From Owenia fusiformis (Eukaryota > Annelida > Polychaeta > Sabellida > Oweniidae), in assembly GCA_903813345.2 (NCBI GenBank), contig CAIIXF020000001.1:24417915-24481914 (forward strand): a DNA stretch of 64,000 bases. The letters are read 5' to 3'. The notes beneath the pieces are model-generated. The model ran no database searches. It was not told where the DNA came from and saw nothing but the letters and a program-made list of their open reading frames with translations. The first letter of the stretch is position 1. Each line of letters opens with the position of its first letter. The position numbers were made by a program, and so were the translations under genes. This document shows, piece after piece, positions 32,794-44,432 of the stretch.

Positions 32794-34928
32794 CCCCATT
32801 TTACACATAATGTGCAGGGAATTAATTTACCACTTTTAACAAATTGTCTAAAACACTCGAAAATGATTGTATTCGTGTAATATATTCAAACTTTTAGTAG
32901 ATTTTAAGATAAACTGCTGAGATGTCTTAAATGGCCTAGGTTTTATAGATTTTGAATAAGTTATAAACAAGTATTTATAAACACGCTATAAGTGAGATAC
33001 GAAATCACTCAAATGTTATAAATAAAGTCTTTGCAAGTATTTTTGTTTACCATGATGTCAAAATAAATAAAAAATCAGAAACGTACATATCTAGAATTGA
33101 TTTGATATAGATGATGAGCAAAGAATGAAATTTAAGCATATGCAAAATAACCGAATAACTGACTGACGTCAGATATAGATATATGTATTCTATATCATTC
33201 TGTTATAAAAGTTCACATAGCATGTATTTAATTAGTACATAATTCTCCACCCTTCTATGATAGACATTACAGAATAACCTTTGAATAGGTTGAACCTTAT
33301 GGGTTAAACTCTCAAATACTCTCAAAAACTCAAATATAAAAAATGCTCTCAAATACTGCCACTCGTATCCATATGTTACACGTCAATTAACTCATGGTTG
33401 AATTCTGTTAATTTAAGCCATGTCTAAATTCCGATACAGTTGACAAATGAGGGTTAAAAGAATGATACTAATTAATGTCCGGTGTTTCAATATACCAAAA
33501 GACAAGAGATCCGGAATGTGTCAAAATAATAAAATATTACGGAAGTCTGCCTGGCAAAAACTCTGATTACTTAGGCCTTTCATGAACTTTGGCAAATTCT
33601 ACATTTCAAATCTCAAAGACTTTTTGTGTCGAAGTCCGAACATTTTAATTTTTAAAAAAGGTTGAAATATCACACCGGACTAGCCTGTCAACGATAAAGT
33701 CAGATACTGTTGTCCCAAATGCGGACATAACCGTGCTTTATTGTCCCTAATTCTCTGCAAGTATTAAGCTCTTGTAATGATATATGATATGGAATCCCAA
33801 TTTCGATCAAATGGGATCGTGAATCGCCACGATATAATGTCTTCGATATCGCCAATGACAACGGAATCTGAATTTGAAATAATTTACAAAGACAACGGCA
33901 TATGGTGGATGTATTTCATTGGAACATTGGAACTAGACGTATGAGTTTTGTTAACTTTTATTTGTAAAAAATAATGATTCCCCTATCCCACAGTATTATA
34001 CCCCCTCTCTTTTCAAGGAATGGAAGTTTTGGAATTGTTATAGAGAGTCACAGAGTAGTACATCATATTTCCTCCAAGCCTTCTTAAGTTCTAAATGCAA
34101 ATGTGGCCATGTCTTGTGTATGATAGATCTGGTAGTGAAAGTAGCATCCGTACTACTCTTCCCTGTACGTTTTCGCATTTAAGAACTCTAATTTCTGTCT
34201 TACTCATTAATTATTAGAATGTAAATTGAATTGAGTTCAACTCCAGATTGAAGCTGAGTAAGTAGCTGAGTAGATTGCTAAGTAAGTACATAAGTAGGTA
34301 GCTGAGTACATAGCTGACTTTACCTCCGACTTAATATTGGAATATCATCATATTGATTTTCGAAATTTCAAAACAATATGAATCTAAACCGGAATTTTGA
34401 GAAACCCCGTAAATTTGAGCTTTTAATTGGTTTTCAGTGTCCAAAGATTTGACCTAGTTCTTGTTGGCAGCATAATCCATCTGCACGCAAAAGTCCTCTT
34501 CGGAAATCCTTCGGACGCGCCTAAGCTAAACCTTTCTTCCATGTTATATTTCGTGAAGTGGAGAAGCAGCTGAGTAATTTGCTTGTCCCCTTTTGTACAA
34601 TCAGCAGAGTCATACTATAAAGATCCAAATGTAGTTATAGTCATATAGTCATAGTCATATTACCCTTGCCAAATATTACCGTTGTCATCCCGATTTTACA
34701 GCACATTTGACCAACATTTACCGTCGTTATTTATACAGTGTCATATTGTCCCGTATCTTATTTTGATCGGTCATATTCACTGGTATTACATACCTAGCGA
34801 AGCATTTGTATGGAAGTCAATGGGAAAGTTAGCGAGCTATATCCACCGATATTGCCCGATTACCCCGATATAGCCCGCTTATTACCTCGTTTTGATATTA
34901 GATTTCTTTAATAACCATGATAATATCA
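32794..34928. other. Unique part of copy A
   Basis: No gene supported. Contains short degenerate repeats (CTCTCAAATACT near 33307-33358) and a perfect TGACGTCA word near 33165. Confidence 0.5.
34250..34316. repeat. Short degenerate GCTGAGTA/AGTAAGTA repeat (copy A)
   Basis: The words GCTGAGTAAGTA, GCTGAGTAGATT, GCTAAGTAAGTA and GCTGAGTACATA recur within 67 bp. Confidence 0.6.
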
Positions 34929-35139
34929 TGACGTCACGTCATTGATACAAAGTAACCATGGGAACAAAGGCATGTAATACATCAGTTATGTCACTATGAC
35001 GTGAAATATGCCTTCGTTCTTGCCCAAATATAGAGCCTCCCAAGGTCGGCCTATATTGGGAGAACTCAGGCATATTTCACGTCATAGTGACATAACCTCT
35101 AAGTACTCACCTATTTACGCTGACGACACGTCAGCGTAA
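34929..35139. promoter_or_regulatory. CRE-word-rich palindromic block (copy A)
   Basis: TGACGTCA at 34929-34936 is followed by five further TGACG/CGTCA half-sites at 34937, 34997, 35080, 35121 and 35129. Two perfect inverted repeats hold four of them: 29-bp arms at 34985-35013 and 35068-35096, and 11-bp arms at 35115-35139 with a 3-nt spacer. CREB/ATF binding is inferred from the word only. The block may simply be a small foldback element. Confidence 0.45.
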
Positions 35140-35516
35140 CAAGATAGAAGAATTTCCGGGTTTCGTTTTTGGTAAGATCTTTGTATTTCTCGATTCTACA
35201 CCACTTACAAGTTGTTGACAATAATTTGGCTCAAAGTTAAAGAAGATAGTCTAGTTTGAGAATATGCATGCGGTTCTATGTTTGGTATATTAACGAAGAC
35301 GCAGTTCACATATATAGTCCATCGCTCTTGTTACGTTGACGATCTTCGTCAATATTGCCAATGTGACAATGTTAACAGATTCTCAAATAGAGCACGATTT
35401 TTTTCTAGGTAATTCCAACAATGTCCATGTGAACATTTTCCAACCGGTTAATTTTCTAGGTGAAATTGCCTAGAAAAAATTCGAGCACTGCTCGAGAATC
35501 TATTAACGTGATTAGA
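35140..35516. other. Spacer before Tc1-type MITE
   Basis: Nothing recognised. Confidence 0.4.
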
Positions 35517-35518
35517 TA

Positions 35519-36382
35519 CACTCCCCTCCATAAGTTTGGCAACCTTTTTTCCCCCATTGAACTACGTGTTAAAGCCTCTTTACCTTTGAATTTTTATTTA
35601 CTTAACTTGCGATGAAAATACTTATACTATTGATGGAAACGTAATTTGACTTTAATTCCAATACCTCCAAATTTTCTCAATTTTTTTCCTCAACTACAAT
35701 AGGTCGAAAATTGATGATGAATTTTTGAAAATCAACATTCCCATGTTAACCAATGGGAAATGGTAGGTTTGCCGCAAGTCATGACAGAATATCCATCCAT
35801 CCGAGTCCTTGCAAAAAATACGAGTTAGGCAGGCAATTGAATTTGCTAACTCTATTTAACAAAAAATTGATGTGTTTCTTCAGGTTCAACAAAGTTATAG
35901 GGCTTTAAAGTCAAAATTGTTTTTCAAAAAACCTCTCCCATTGAAATAACACAAGAGGCGAAAAATTATTTTCAAACATGAGTTTGAAGCTCTGTAACGT
36001 TAATATTCATCAAATAAACTAAACACTTAGTGTTAAAAAAGTTAGACAATTCAATTTTCTATATCAAAATATTTTTTGCTGAATCTTTTACTGAAAAGAT
36101 ATCCTGATTTCTGATTTGCCCCGAACCCTCCATTTCACATTGGATTACATGGGAATGACGATTTTCAAAAATTCATCAAATTTATCACCAATTGTCGACC
36201 TATTGTAATTGAGGAAAAAAATTGAGAAAATTTGGAGGTATTGGAAATAAAGTCAAGTTACGTTTTCATCAATATTATAAGTTATTTCATCGCCGATTAA
36301 GTGAATAAAAATTCAAACGTAAAGAGGCTTTAACACGTAGTTCAATCGGGAAAAAAGGTTGCCAAACTTATGGAGGGGAGTG
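35519..36382. mobile_element. 864-bp Tc1/mariner-type MITE with long TIRs (copy A)
   Basis: The ends CACTCCCCTCCATAAGTTTG and CAAACTTATGGAGGGGAGTG are inverted and flanked by TA (35517-35518 and 36383-36384). The inverted repeats extend about 250 bp per arm with some mismatches. The terminal CCCTCCATAAGT is typical of Tc1-like elements. The centre carries no transposase. Confidence 0.9.
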
Positions 36383-36384
36383 TA

Positions 36385-36944
36385 GTTTAAAGTCTTGCCA
36401 AGAGCATGCACATGAAATTAAACATGAAATACTGCTTTGTATTCATCGGACAAATCTTTTAAAACCTACATCACAAGTTTTGCTTCAAACATGACAACGT
36501 ACAGCTAAAGTGTACCACCGTATATTTTGTCAATGTACGTCGTCCATGGTTAGGCGTTTAAAAATACTTGAATACAAAACAAAATACAAGTGACCAAAAA
36601 TAGAAGTTTTTGACATTTGAGTTTTACTGCAACATCAATTTTCCCTTCTCATTAATTAGACCAGCTCATCGAAGCTGACACTCTCTTCAGATGGCCTTTT
36701 GAAACCTTTGGAGGTATTATGTCATTTTGTTTGACCAAGGTCTCGTTTATTCAGTTAATAAACAGGACATACATTTTGTTAAAAGCTATAACATAATACA
36801 TCATTCTGAGATTATATTTTTTATATTGCATGACATGTTAATCCCTTGGTATCGGATCGTTGACGTTGTTGTTAGATTACCCTACTGAATTATAGATTTT
36901 GGTTTTCATTGGATTCATGTAGCGTGATATGACATTAAATCTCC
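36385..36944. other. Spacer between two transposons
   Basis: Nothing recognised. Confidence 0.4.
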
Positions 36945-36946
36945 TA

Positions 36947-38103
36947 CAGGGTGGGCCAAAAAACGCCACTTTTTTTCAAAATGCTATAGCTTTTTTAATA
37001 TTTGATACAAAATCATAATTTGCAGATCAAATGAAACTTGAGGTTGTTATCTATCCATTGATCATGAATTGAACACTTTTACTTGAATAGAATATGTCAC
37101 CAGCGTCTCACTTAAACATGTGGTGTGCCATGAGAAAGAAGCATAATTTGAAAAATGTTTCTGAACTGATACGGCCTGATGATCGCCAAGCTAATAGTCC
37201 TGATGCAAACCCCAGTGAGGGTATGGGAAGGTCTCCAGGAGATTGTATGAAGGCACCCAATCTAGAAAATTGCTCAACTAAAGCTGACAATTAAGACAGG
37301 TTGAAAAAAACTTAGCTAACATTTCATTGATACTGCTATATCAGCAAGGCGAATAAAACTAAAATATATTTTTATTTTATTTATTTTAATTTTATTATAG
37401 TGTCATGAGTTAAAATACAATTCCATATATAAAACAATAGTACACTGTTAAAATCACCCCAGGCCCCCTATGGGCCTATAAGACATTAGACATTAGACAT
37501 TAAACACTGAAATTTACTCTCTTCATCTAAATTCATGAAACCAGTTACAATAGTAGAAACGTTTGCATACAATTCTAAACGGATGTCTTCATAACGAGAA
37601 CAGTTCAAAATTACATGTTTTTCATTTTCAACTGCATTATAACATAAAGGGCACACCCTTTCATCAACTGGCAGCCTTTCATAACGACCAGTTTCTATTC
37701 TGATTGGTGCTACACCACATCTTATAGAAGCAAATGACTTTCTTTGAGAAATAGAAAGCGTTGATGTAACATATCTTTCTGTTTTTATGTCATGTTTATA
37801 GGTTCTAAAAGTTCTGAGTTTGTTTCATTGACCTTGTTGCCGCTTTGTATCGTCCCAGAGTCTTGTTTGCCAGTTGTTCTGCACTTGACGTTCCAGCGGT
37901 GACACAATCGCCGACACCGGGTCGGTATCATCAAATAGGGTGGCGAACCATTTGAACTCCTCTTTTAAATCAAATAGAAACCAAGTTGAAGGACTAGTTA
38001 CATTATGTTATTACTAAGAACCCCTGGCACTATATAACTGCAAAATTTGGGGTATGTAGGTTGGAAAATAAAAAATTTGTAGTGTCTTTTTTGGCCCAAC
38101 TTG
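36947..38103 (+). mobile_element. Mariner-like element, decayed, carrying a LINE insertion (copy A)
   Basis: The left CAGGGTGGGCCAAAAAA and the right TTTTTTGGCCCAACTTG are imperfect TIRs, both flanked by TA (36945-36946 and 38104-38105). The plus frame 37094-37294 contains SPASH and, about 30 residues later, NSPDANP. These resemble the mariner catalytic blocks QDxAPxH and NSPDLNP, spaced as in DD34D transposases, with the first Asp lost. A LINE 3' end is inserted at 37365-37858. Confidence 0.7.
37365..37858 (-). pseudogene. 5'-truncated LINE 3' end inside the mariner element (copy A)
   Basis: The minus-strand frame 37824-37486 reads KLRTFRTYKHDIKTERYV, then RIETGRYERLPVDERVCPLC and EKHVILNCSRYEDIR. 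This is the C-terminal Cys/His module common at the end of LINE ORF2. After the stop comes a TCTAATG triple repeat, a GC-rich 3' UTR piece and an A-rich AAATAAA tail (about 37365-37400). Confidence 0.85.
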
Positions 38104-38107
38104 TATA

Positions 38108-39861
38108 TGGACTTATCTTAGTTATGGACCCCGCCATGCCACCTTCCAATTGCTTCAGTCTAAGAGTGTGCTATCCGTAACTCTCTAGGACACTATAACG
38201 TCATATTTAAATTACAAAATAGTGATCTATCACTATAAAATTATATTACAATATTACACAAAACTTGGAAATGTTCTTGGAATACTATTTTGAGCGGTTT
38301 AAGCTGCCACCTTTTCCCTGAGGCTACGAACGCAAATTAGACGAGCCTTATAAAATTAATGTACATTCGGATCAAAATTGAGACAAAAAGTTCAATAGGC
38401 CTATCTCTGGGTTCAGTTGTCATGGATTGATGTATTATGGCTTGTTAGAAAGGTCTTCTTACATATTTTATGGATATATCAGAATATCAAATATATTCAA
38501 GTTCACTAGATTCTGATACAGCATTTTGATTGTGTGGGGCTGTATCCATGGTGACATTTTACTCACTCAGAAATGCGTTAAACCCCAAACTTAGTTACTC
38601 TTAAGCACTCATAATGTTTCAGAGGGTTCAAAGGAATATTTTGACAAAGGTTTCATTGATGTACTCGAGATGTCATGTAAAACTAATTTTAGGGGCATTT
38701 CAAAAAGCGCCCCTTGGTGGTAGCCCCAAATTTGTCACTTAAGAGTATACACATATAATGCCCAGAATAACTGGGAAACATGTGATCATAACGGTGAACG
38801 GTGAAATATTTGGGATTATTTTCTGCGGATGGATGAGCTTGATAGTGGTGAATTGGTCAATGTACATAAATATGATGACGTTTTAGTAATCCAACTATGC
38901 AAGAGAGCAGAACTTTTGATTTTCGTGGGTTTTTGTTGAATTTTTTTGACACGAATGTGAGATGTTTTGCTGATGTTTTGCTCTGAAATTCTTTGAAAAT
39001 CGATAAGCTGCAATTTGAGAAATTCTAATTTGAACTTTGTCAATTTTAACATGCATCTCAATGGTACAAAAAGTAAGGAGAGTTCTACCTAACTTTGGTC
39101 ACCGAAATTTGATATCAGATCTTTACCTCTTTTTTATAAAACCCTGATAACCCGGATTTAAAAAAATCAGCCTAAAATTTGACAAAATTTAGGTTTGAAA
39201 GTATGACTCGGGATCCCAATTCATGGATTATTAAAGGGTCGGATTGATCATTGCCTTATAATGGAAGAAAACACGTTCTGTATATTCTAAACTACCCTCG
39301 TGTCACTAACATCACTTAGGATAAGATAGGTCGTTTTCAAAGTAGACTTAGACGACAATGTGGGAAATATGTTGATGGTTTGATTCTCAATTTCACAGAA
39401 TCCTAATCTCCTTCATTTGTATATACTTTTTGTATATACTGTATTGACCTTAAAGATACAATGCCACCCTGGTCAGCAAAGCATCACAGTCCCAGATATA
39501 ACTGTCCATAAGCATTTATTTTTTGCGTTTGATTCACGAAGTATGAATTAGCAAGAAAATAGCATTCGTTAGCGCTATGAAAAATAGAACATATACTTAC
39601 ATAACTGCATTTAGATTCAGGTGTTATCACGATTGGGGTTTTAGAAAGGCGCTTTTACAAACCACACCTGTCAAGTAAAAAATTGGGGGTTGTTTGAAAA
39701 AATCGGGGTTCATCTTCTAAAAAATCGGAAACATCGTGGTTTCCAAACTACAATTTGAGAAAACCGACTAAGCACATATTATATGTCAATGCCATCATAC
39801 AGAGGGGACGAACAAAATGGACACCGTGAATTTCATAATTGTGAGTACGTCCCAGAAGACA
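38108..39861. other. Unique part of copy A without a gene
   Basis: No gene supported. The short minus frame 38816-39061 is Lys/Ser-rich without domain features. Confidence 0.5.
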
Positions 39862-40894
39862 TATACACGCCCGGTGATCGTACAAAATGGATGGAGGGGG
39901 GGGATTAGGCGATTTCTGCAAGAAAACTCAACAAACTTGGAAGATTTATTTTTTCAAGAGAAAATTTACAACTGAATTGCCAAATGAATAGGCGCAGTGC
40001 ATGGCAAAATATGTTAGGTCATCTAGTATTTTTTTGCACTGATACGCTTCAAAGATATGAGATCTATTAAAAAAGGCGCATCATCACCAACGTGCAAAAG
40101 TCAATGTTTTTGCTATAAATCGGGCCACAATGGTCTACACAACCTGTAATAAATAGGTTAAAGGGGCATTATTATCACAATACTAATGATATTGCTCACT
40201 TTTTAAAGTTAGTTTCCATGCGTTATACAAAAAATAATCGAAATAAATTAATTTTGGATGGAGGGGGGGGGAGTGGATGGAGGGGGGGATTAATATGTCT
40301 TTACGATGGAACAAATTCACAAGAACTCGGGTATTTGAAAAAACTAAACTCAGTACCCCAGTAAGAAACTGGATATTATATCTCTGGAGAAAGAAAAATG
40401 GGAAAATTTGGAGTCATAAGAATAAATTCAAGTAGCATGTCTTATCATGTCTTACATACACGTGATCCCCCCTCCATCCAATCCCCCCCTCCATCCAATA
40501 TTAATTTATTTCGATTATTTTTTGTATAACGCATGGAAACTAACTTTAAAAAGTGAGCAATGTCATAAGTATTGTGATAATAACGTCCCTTATACCTATT
40601 TATTACAGGTCGTGTAGACCATTGATGCCCGATTTATAGCAAAAACATTGACTTTTGCACGTTGATGATGATGCGCCTTTTTTAATAGATCTCATATCTT
40701 AGAAGGGTATCAGTTCAAAAAAAATACTAGATGACCTAACATATGTTGCCATGCACTGCGCCTATTCATTTGGCAATTCAGTTGTAAATTTTCTCTTGAA
40801 AAAATAAATCTTCCAAATGTGTTGGAGTTTTCTTGCAGAAATCGCCTAATCCCCCCCCCCTCCATCCATTTTGTACGATCACCGGGCGTGTATA
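39862..40894. repeat. 1033-bp palindromic element with G/C tracts (copy A)
   Basis: Arms of about 400 bp (39862-40260 and about 40490-40894) are near-identical reverse complements, starting TATACACGCCCGGTGATCG. GGATGGAGGGGGGG words occur near 39889, 40257 and 40273, with complementary CCCCCCTCCATCC words near 40466, 40482 and 40850, so a second inverted pair is nested in the centre. It is probably a non-autonomous foldback transposon. TA flanks are possible. Confidence 0.88.
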
Positions 40895-41520
40895 CCCTCC
40901 ACATATTGTAGAACAGAAACAGAAGCTCTAATATTTTTATATTTTCTGATTTAATCTACAGCTGTTTGCATGATACCTGGATAGCATACGGTTATACATG
41001 CAGGCTAAAACTTCCCTTATAACCTACTGTAGCAACAAACATTACAAAAGCCGTTTTGAATGGGAATGTCAGTTCTCCATGCTATAGATGGATCCTGAAA
41101 ATAAAATGCAAATAAAATAGAGAATTCAAAGGAAGACAATTTTGAATAAATAGCAGCATAGACAAAAGCACTCTACCTGAAATCGTTCATCCTCATTACA
41201 TTTCTACAATCAATAAAAACACCAAGTGGAATCTGCTGTATTATTCGTTAATGTTTGCTGAATTATATTTTTGGGGCATCTTCAATTGTTACTTCACATT
41301 TGCATTTCCGTATCTCTCCTTCATCATATTTGGCCTGATATTCACGTATATTGACAGCTCTCTGGCTTAACGTTAACAAATCCAAAGTTTTTTCATTCTC
41401 TAAAATTGACTGCATCAGGTTCACATAAGGGGTGTAAACTTGAATCTATCGCAACTAGTGGGATTTATTATTGAGGATGATACTTGACAGCCCTGAATCA
41501 AGACGATAAGTCAATTAAGG
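40895..41520. other. Spacer in copy A
   Basis: No gene or clear repeat recognised. Confidence 0.45.
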
Positions 41521-43360
41521 TGCAGTGGTACTTAACAGGAATATATATATATATATTTTATTAACTTAATAACCATGTCATGCAAATGACATAGTCACTA
41601 CAGTGTAAAAAAACCTACAAACTACAACTACATATTACAAAACAACTTTACATCAGTTTCATATGTCAGGGTATGATAACAGAATATCAGCGTGGTGTAT
41701 CCATAATACATGTTTACATAATATTAATAATTTCCAAATTTTTAAGAGTGATATACAAATTTGGCTAATAAGTTAACATGAGAGCTTTTATTAGACATAA
41801 TAGTTTCAAACAGTGTATCTGGATCTTTGCACTGTTTCAGATCAGATTCTAAAGTTTCAAACAAAAGTTATTTGTGTTTTAAGTTCTTTGTACAGCTTGT
41901 GATAAAGTGAATCTCATCTTCAATTACCCCACATTTGCTACTCAACCTTTCACTTGTGGGTTTTTGCTTTGGTTTTGAGTACCGCCCGACCTCTATCTGT
42001 AATTTGTGTGAATCCTGAGCATAACAAAACAGGAAGTGACCAAAAATTCGGCATTTTGTGAACAAAGATAACAGAGTTCTGTTTTGACCTCCAGTCAATT
42101 CAAATAGTTCCACATATCATTTACAGGACCAGGGATCACAATGTCCATGGTCAGAATGACCCTAAACATGATGAAATAATGCTAAAAGTAGCCCCTCGGG
42201 AAAGATCACTGAACAGAATCTTTTGAATTTTTCAGAAAATGTACGCAATAAATTGAATGCAAGCATTGCCATTATACAATTGTATATGTCAGAATGTATT
42301 ATGGTCACATGAATCACTCGAGGCATCCTGTGGCAAGGATTACTCAACCATGACATGCAAGCATGTTGTTGCCTCCATCCCGTTAGAGAAATCTGATTGT
42401 CATGCTGCGATTGACTTTCTTAGTGGTTTACTTCACAGTGTAGGTACACAAACACAAGAAGTGAAGTACATATACCGCATTATTTTGTTAAAATGCTGAA
42501 CCGTGAAGAGATCTCTTCGTTTCATTGGCCACGGGCCATTAATTGAGATTACCATGAAGGATATACCCCATTTGCATTGCCCTCATCCTACGACTGGTAT
42601 GTAATTTAGCCACTGACAACAAATGCAATGTTTTGGCATGTTTGTATGTGGTGAAAGTCACAAAATGTTTTACGAGAAATTATATCTCAAAACTGTTTTA
42701 CCAGAAGGAAAGGAGAAGAAGGAAGGAATACCAGAAGTCGGAAATGTGGCATTTTTAGACATTTTTTGAACAAAGATAACACAGTTCTATTTTAACCTCC
42801 AGCCAATTCAAATAGTTCCACATATCATTTGCAGGACAAGGATCATAACGCACATGGTCAGAATGACCCTAAATATGATGAAATAACTTTTTCAGCCCTC
42901 TGAAAACGTGACTGGAAAATAGAATGGAATGGAAAGTAGGAGCTTAGAAAATGTCACTGAACAGAATCTTTTGAATTTTTCTGAAAATGTCCCCAATATA
43001 TTGCTCTAAATAATATAATCTTTGAAAATGTGATATCATGCGAAGAAAAAAAAAGAAAAAACTGAATTGAAAAGCGATCTATTTCCCTTTTTATGACTGC
43101 CATTTTGTTTCAGACAATTTTTAAAAATTGTATCATTTAGAGCAATTTATTGGCCACATTTTCTGAAATTCAAAACATTCTGTTCAGTGACCTTTTCTGA
43201 CCATGTACATTGTGATCCTGGTCATGTAAATGATATGTGCAACTAATTAAATTGACTGGAGGTCAAAACAGAACTCTGTTATCTTGGTTCAAATAATGTT
43301 TGAAATCAAGCATGGTATTGTCACTTCCTGTTTTATCATTTCCTGTTAAGTACCACTGCA
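41521..43360. mobile_element. 1.84-kb composite foldback element (copy A)
   Basis: The left end TGCAGTGGTACTTAACAGGA and the right end TCCTGTTAAGTACCACTGCA are perfect inverted repeats. The arm sequence (AACAAAGATAACAGAGTTCT, CAGTCAATTCAAATAGTTCC, ACTGAACAGAATCTTTTGAA) is present as direct copies at about 42005-42250 and 42765-42990. It is also present inverted at about 43120-43310. The element therefore looks like two nested or tandem members of one family. A LINE 3' end interrupts the left arm. Confidence 0.8.
41541..42022 (-). pseudogene. LINE 3' end inserted in the composite foldback (copy A)
   Basis: The minus-strand reading has SHKLQIEVGRYSKPK, then IEDEIHFITSC, again the LINE C-terminal Cys/His module. 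After a frameshift near 41868 comes CKDPDTLFETIMSN and a stop at about 41744. AATAAA and a TA-repeat tail (41541-41556) mark its 3' end. It begins just 20 bp inside the host element's left TIR. Confidence 0.8.
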
Positions 43361-43799
43361 TATAAACGTCAGAGATAAACTTTAAAATTATATATTAATA
43401 TCCCCATAACAAGAATACAACAAATAGCAGGAATTAATGCTTTATTATGCTTTGATTGATTCGGAATAGTTTCATCAAAATTCGAGTGGGTAAAAGAAAA
43501 TAGAACCTTAATATTTTATCTACTGCTTTTGTAAATATAAAGCACTTAGGTCTTTTGGGTTTTAGGAAAATGTATTCAGAGCATGAAACATTTTAGTCAG
43601 TATGATGAGTTTCTTAATTTGTTTCATGAATGTTTATAGAACTTTAAATTAATGTATTTCCCCTTCCCGAATTTTGTCTACAAAGTCTTGTGTACATATA
43701 TTAGGCAAATCGTAGGTGCATTTAACATCTCGGGGGTGAATTTCTGCACTTTTCAAAAGACTTGGTCAAGGACCATGTATAGTACATGTAGTATAGCAA
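43361..43799. other. AT-rich spacer
   Basis: Nothing recognised. Lies beyond the part of the duplication visible in both copies. Confidence 0.45.
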
Positions 43800-44220
43800 G
43801 TGGTTAAGTCAGTCATATCTTTTACCATGAGTACTTTCTCAATAATCCATTGGAAAATAACATGGGATATGTGGTTTTTAACTTTATTCAAATACTCTTT
43901 TAATGTATTTAAAATGAAAAGAAAGATCCTCTTTTTACAAAATAAGCCTAAACCACTGTATAAATGGCCAGAAAGTACTCATGATGAAAGCTATGACGTG
44001 CCATACTACACCTGCTCCTTTTAAGGCAAGGCCAAATGTGATACATATGACGTTTACGTTGTGTCGTCGTTACTTCTTATGTACGGATACCTACTTTTAT
44101 TATCTTTGGTACTTTTTCATTTATAATGGAACTTATACACCCCTCGGGGTGTCTTTTCATGTCAATGTAAAACACTGTATTTGAAACATTTGAAATAAAG
44201 TGAATTGAATTGAATTGAAT
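43800..44220 (+). mobile_element. LINE-type 3' end with TGAAT repeat tail
   Basis: AATAAA at 44194-44199 is followed by four TGAAT units (44201-44220), a common 3' terminus of invertebrate non-LTR elements. A short hairpin ACACCCCTCGGGGTGT (about 44135) lies upstream. No coding similarity recognised, and the 5' limit is arbitrary. Confidence 0.45.
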
Positions 44221-44432
44221 AAGTCACGGACAACAATGACAACTGTCATGAATGGGATTCTTCACTATGTTAGGGAACTGAGTAGGTATTTCCTTGACAG
44301 TGAGGCTAACCTAAATGGAACATTATCTATACTTAAAATACTTCAACTGCAGCGTATTTCCATTAGGCAAATAGGTGCAATATAGAGGTAGGATAGCCAT
44401 TTTCTTTGGCATTTCATGCTTCATCAATTATA

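Larger units (their letters stand above)
27574..43064 (+). repeat. Large duplication, copy A
   Basis: From ACTTCAAAGAC at 27574 this sequence matches 48513-64000 base for base apart from a handful of differences. The offset is 20934-20939. The match continues to the window end, so 43064 is a lower bound. Left flanks of the two copies are unrelated. The distance between copies suggests a direct tandem duplication of a unit of about 20.94 kb (27574-48512), or a misassembled pair of haplotypes. Confidence 0.97.

Noticed and set aside
33165-33172. Isolated TGACGTCA
   Set aside because: A single 8-mer in AT-rich DNA is expected by chance at this scale. Only the clustered sites near 35 kb were kept.
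42257-42499. 80-codon plus frame inside the composite foldback (also at 63193)
   Set aside because: No match to a known domain by eye. It sits between repeat arms and is most likely chance.
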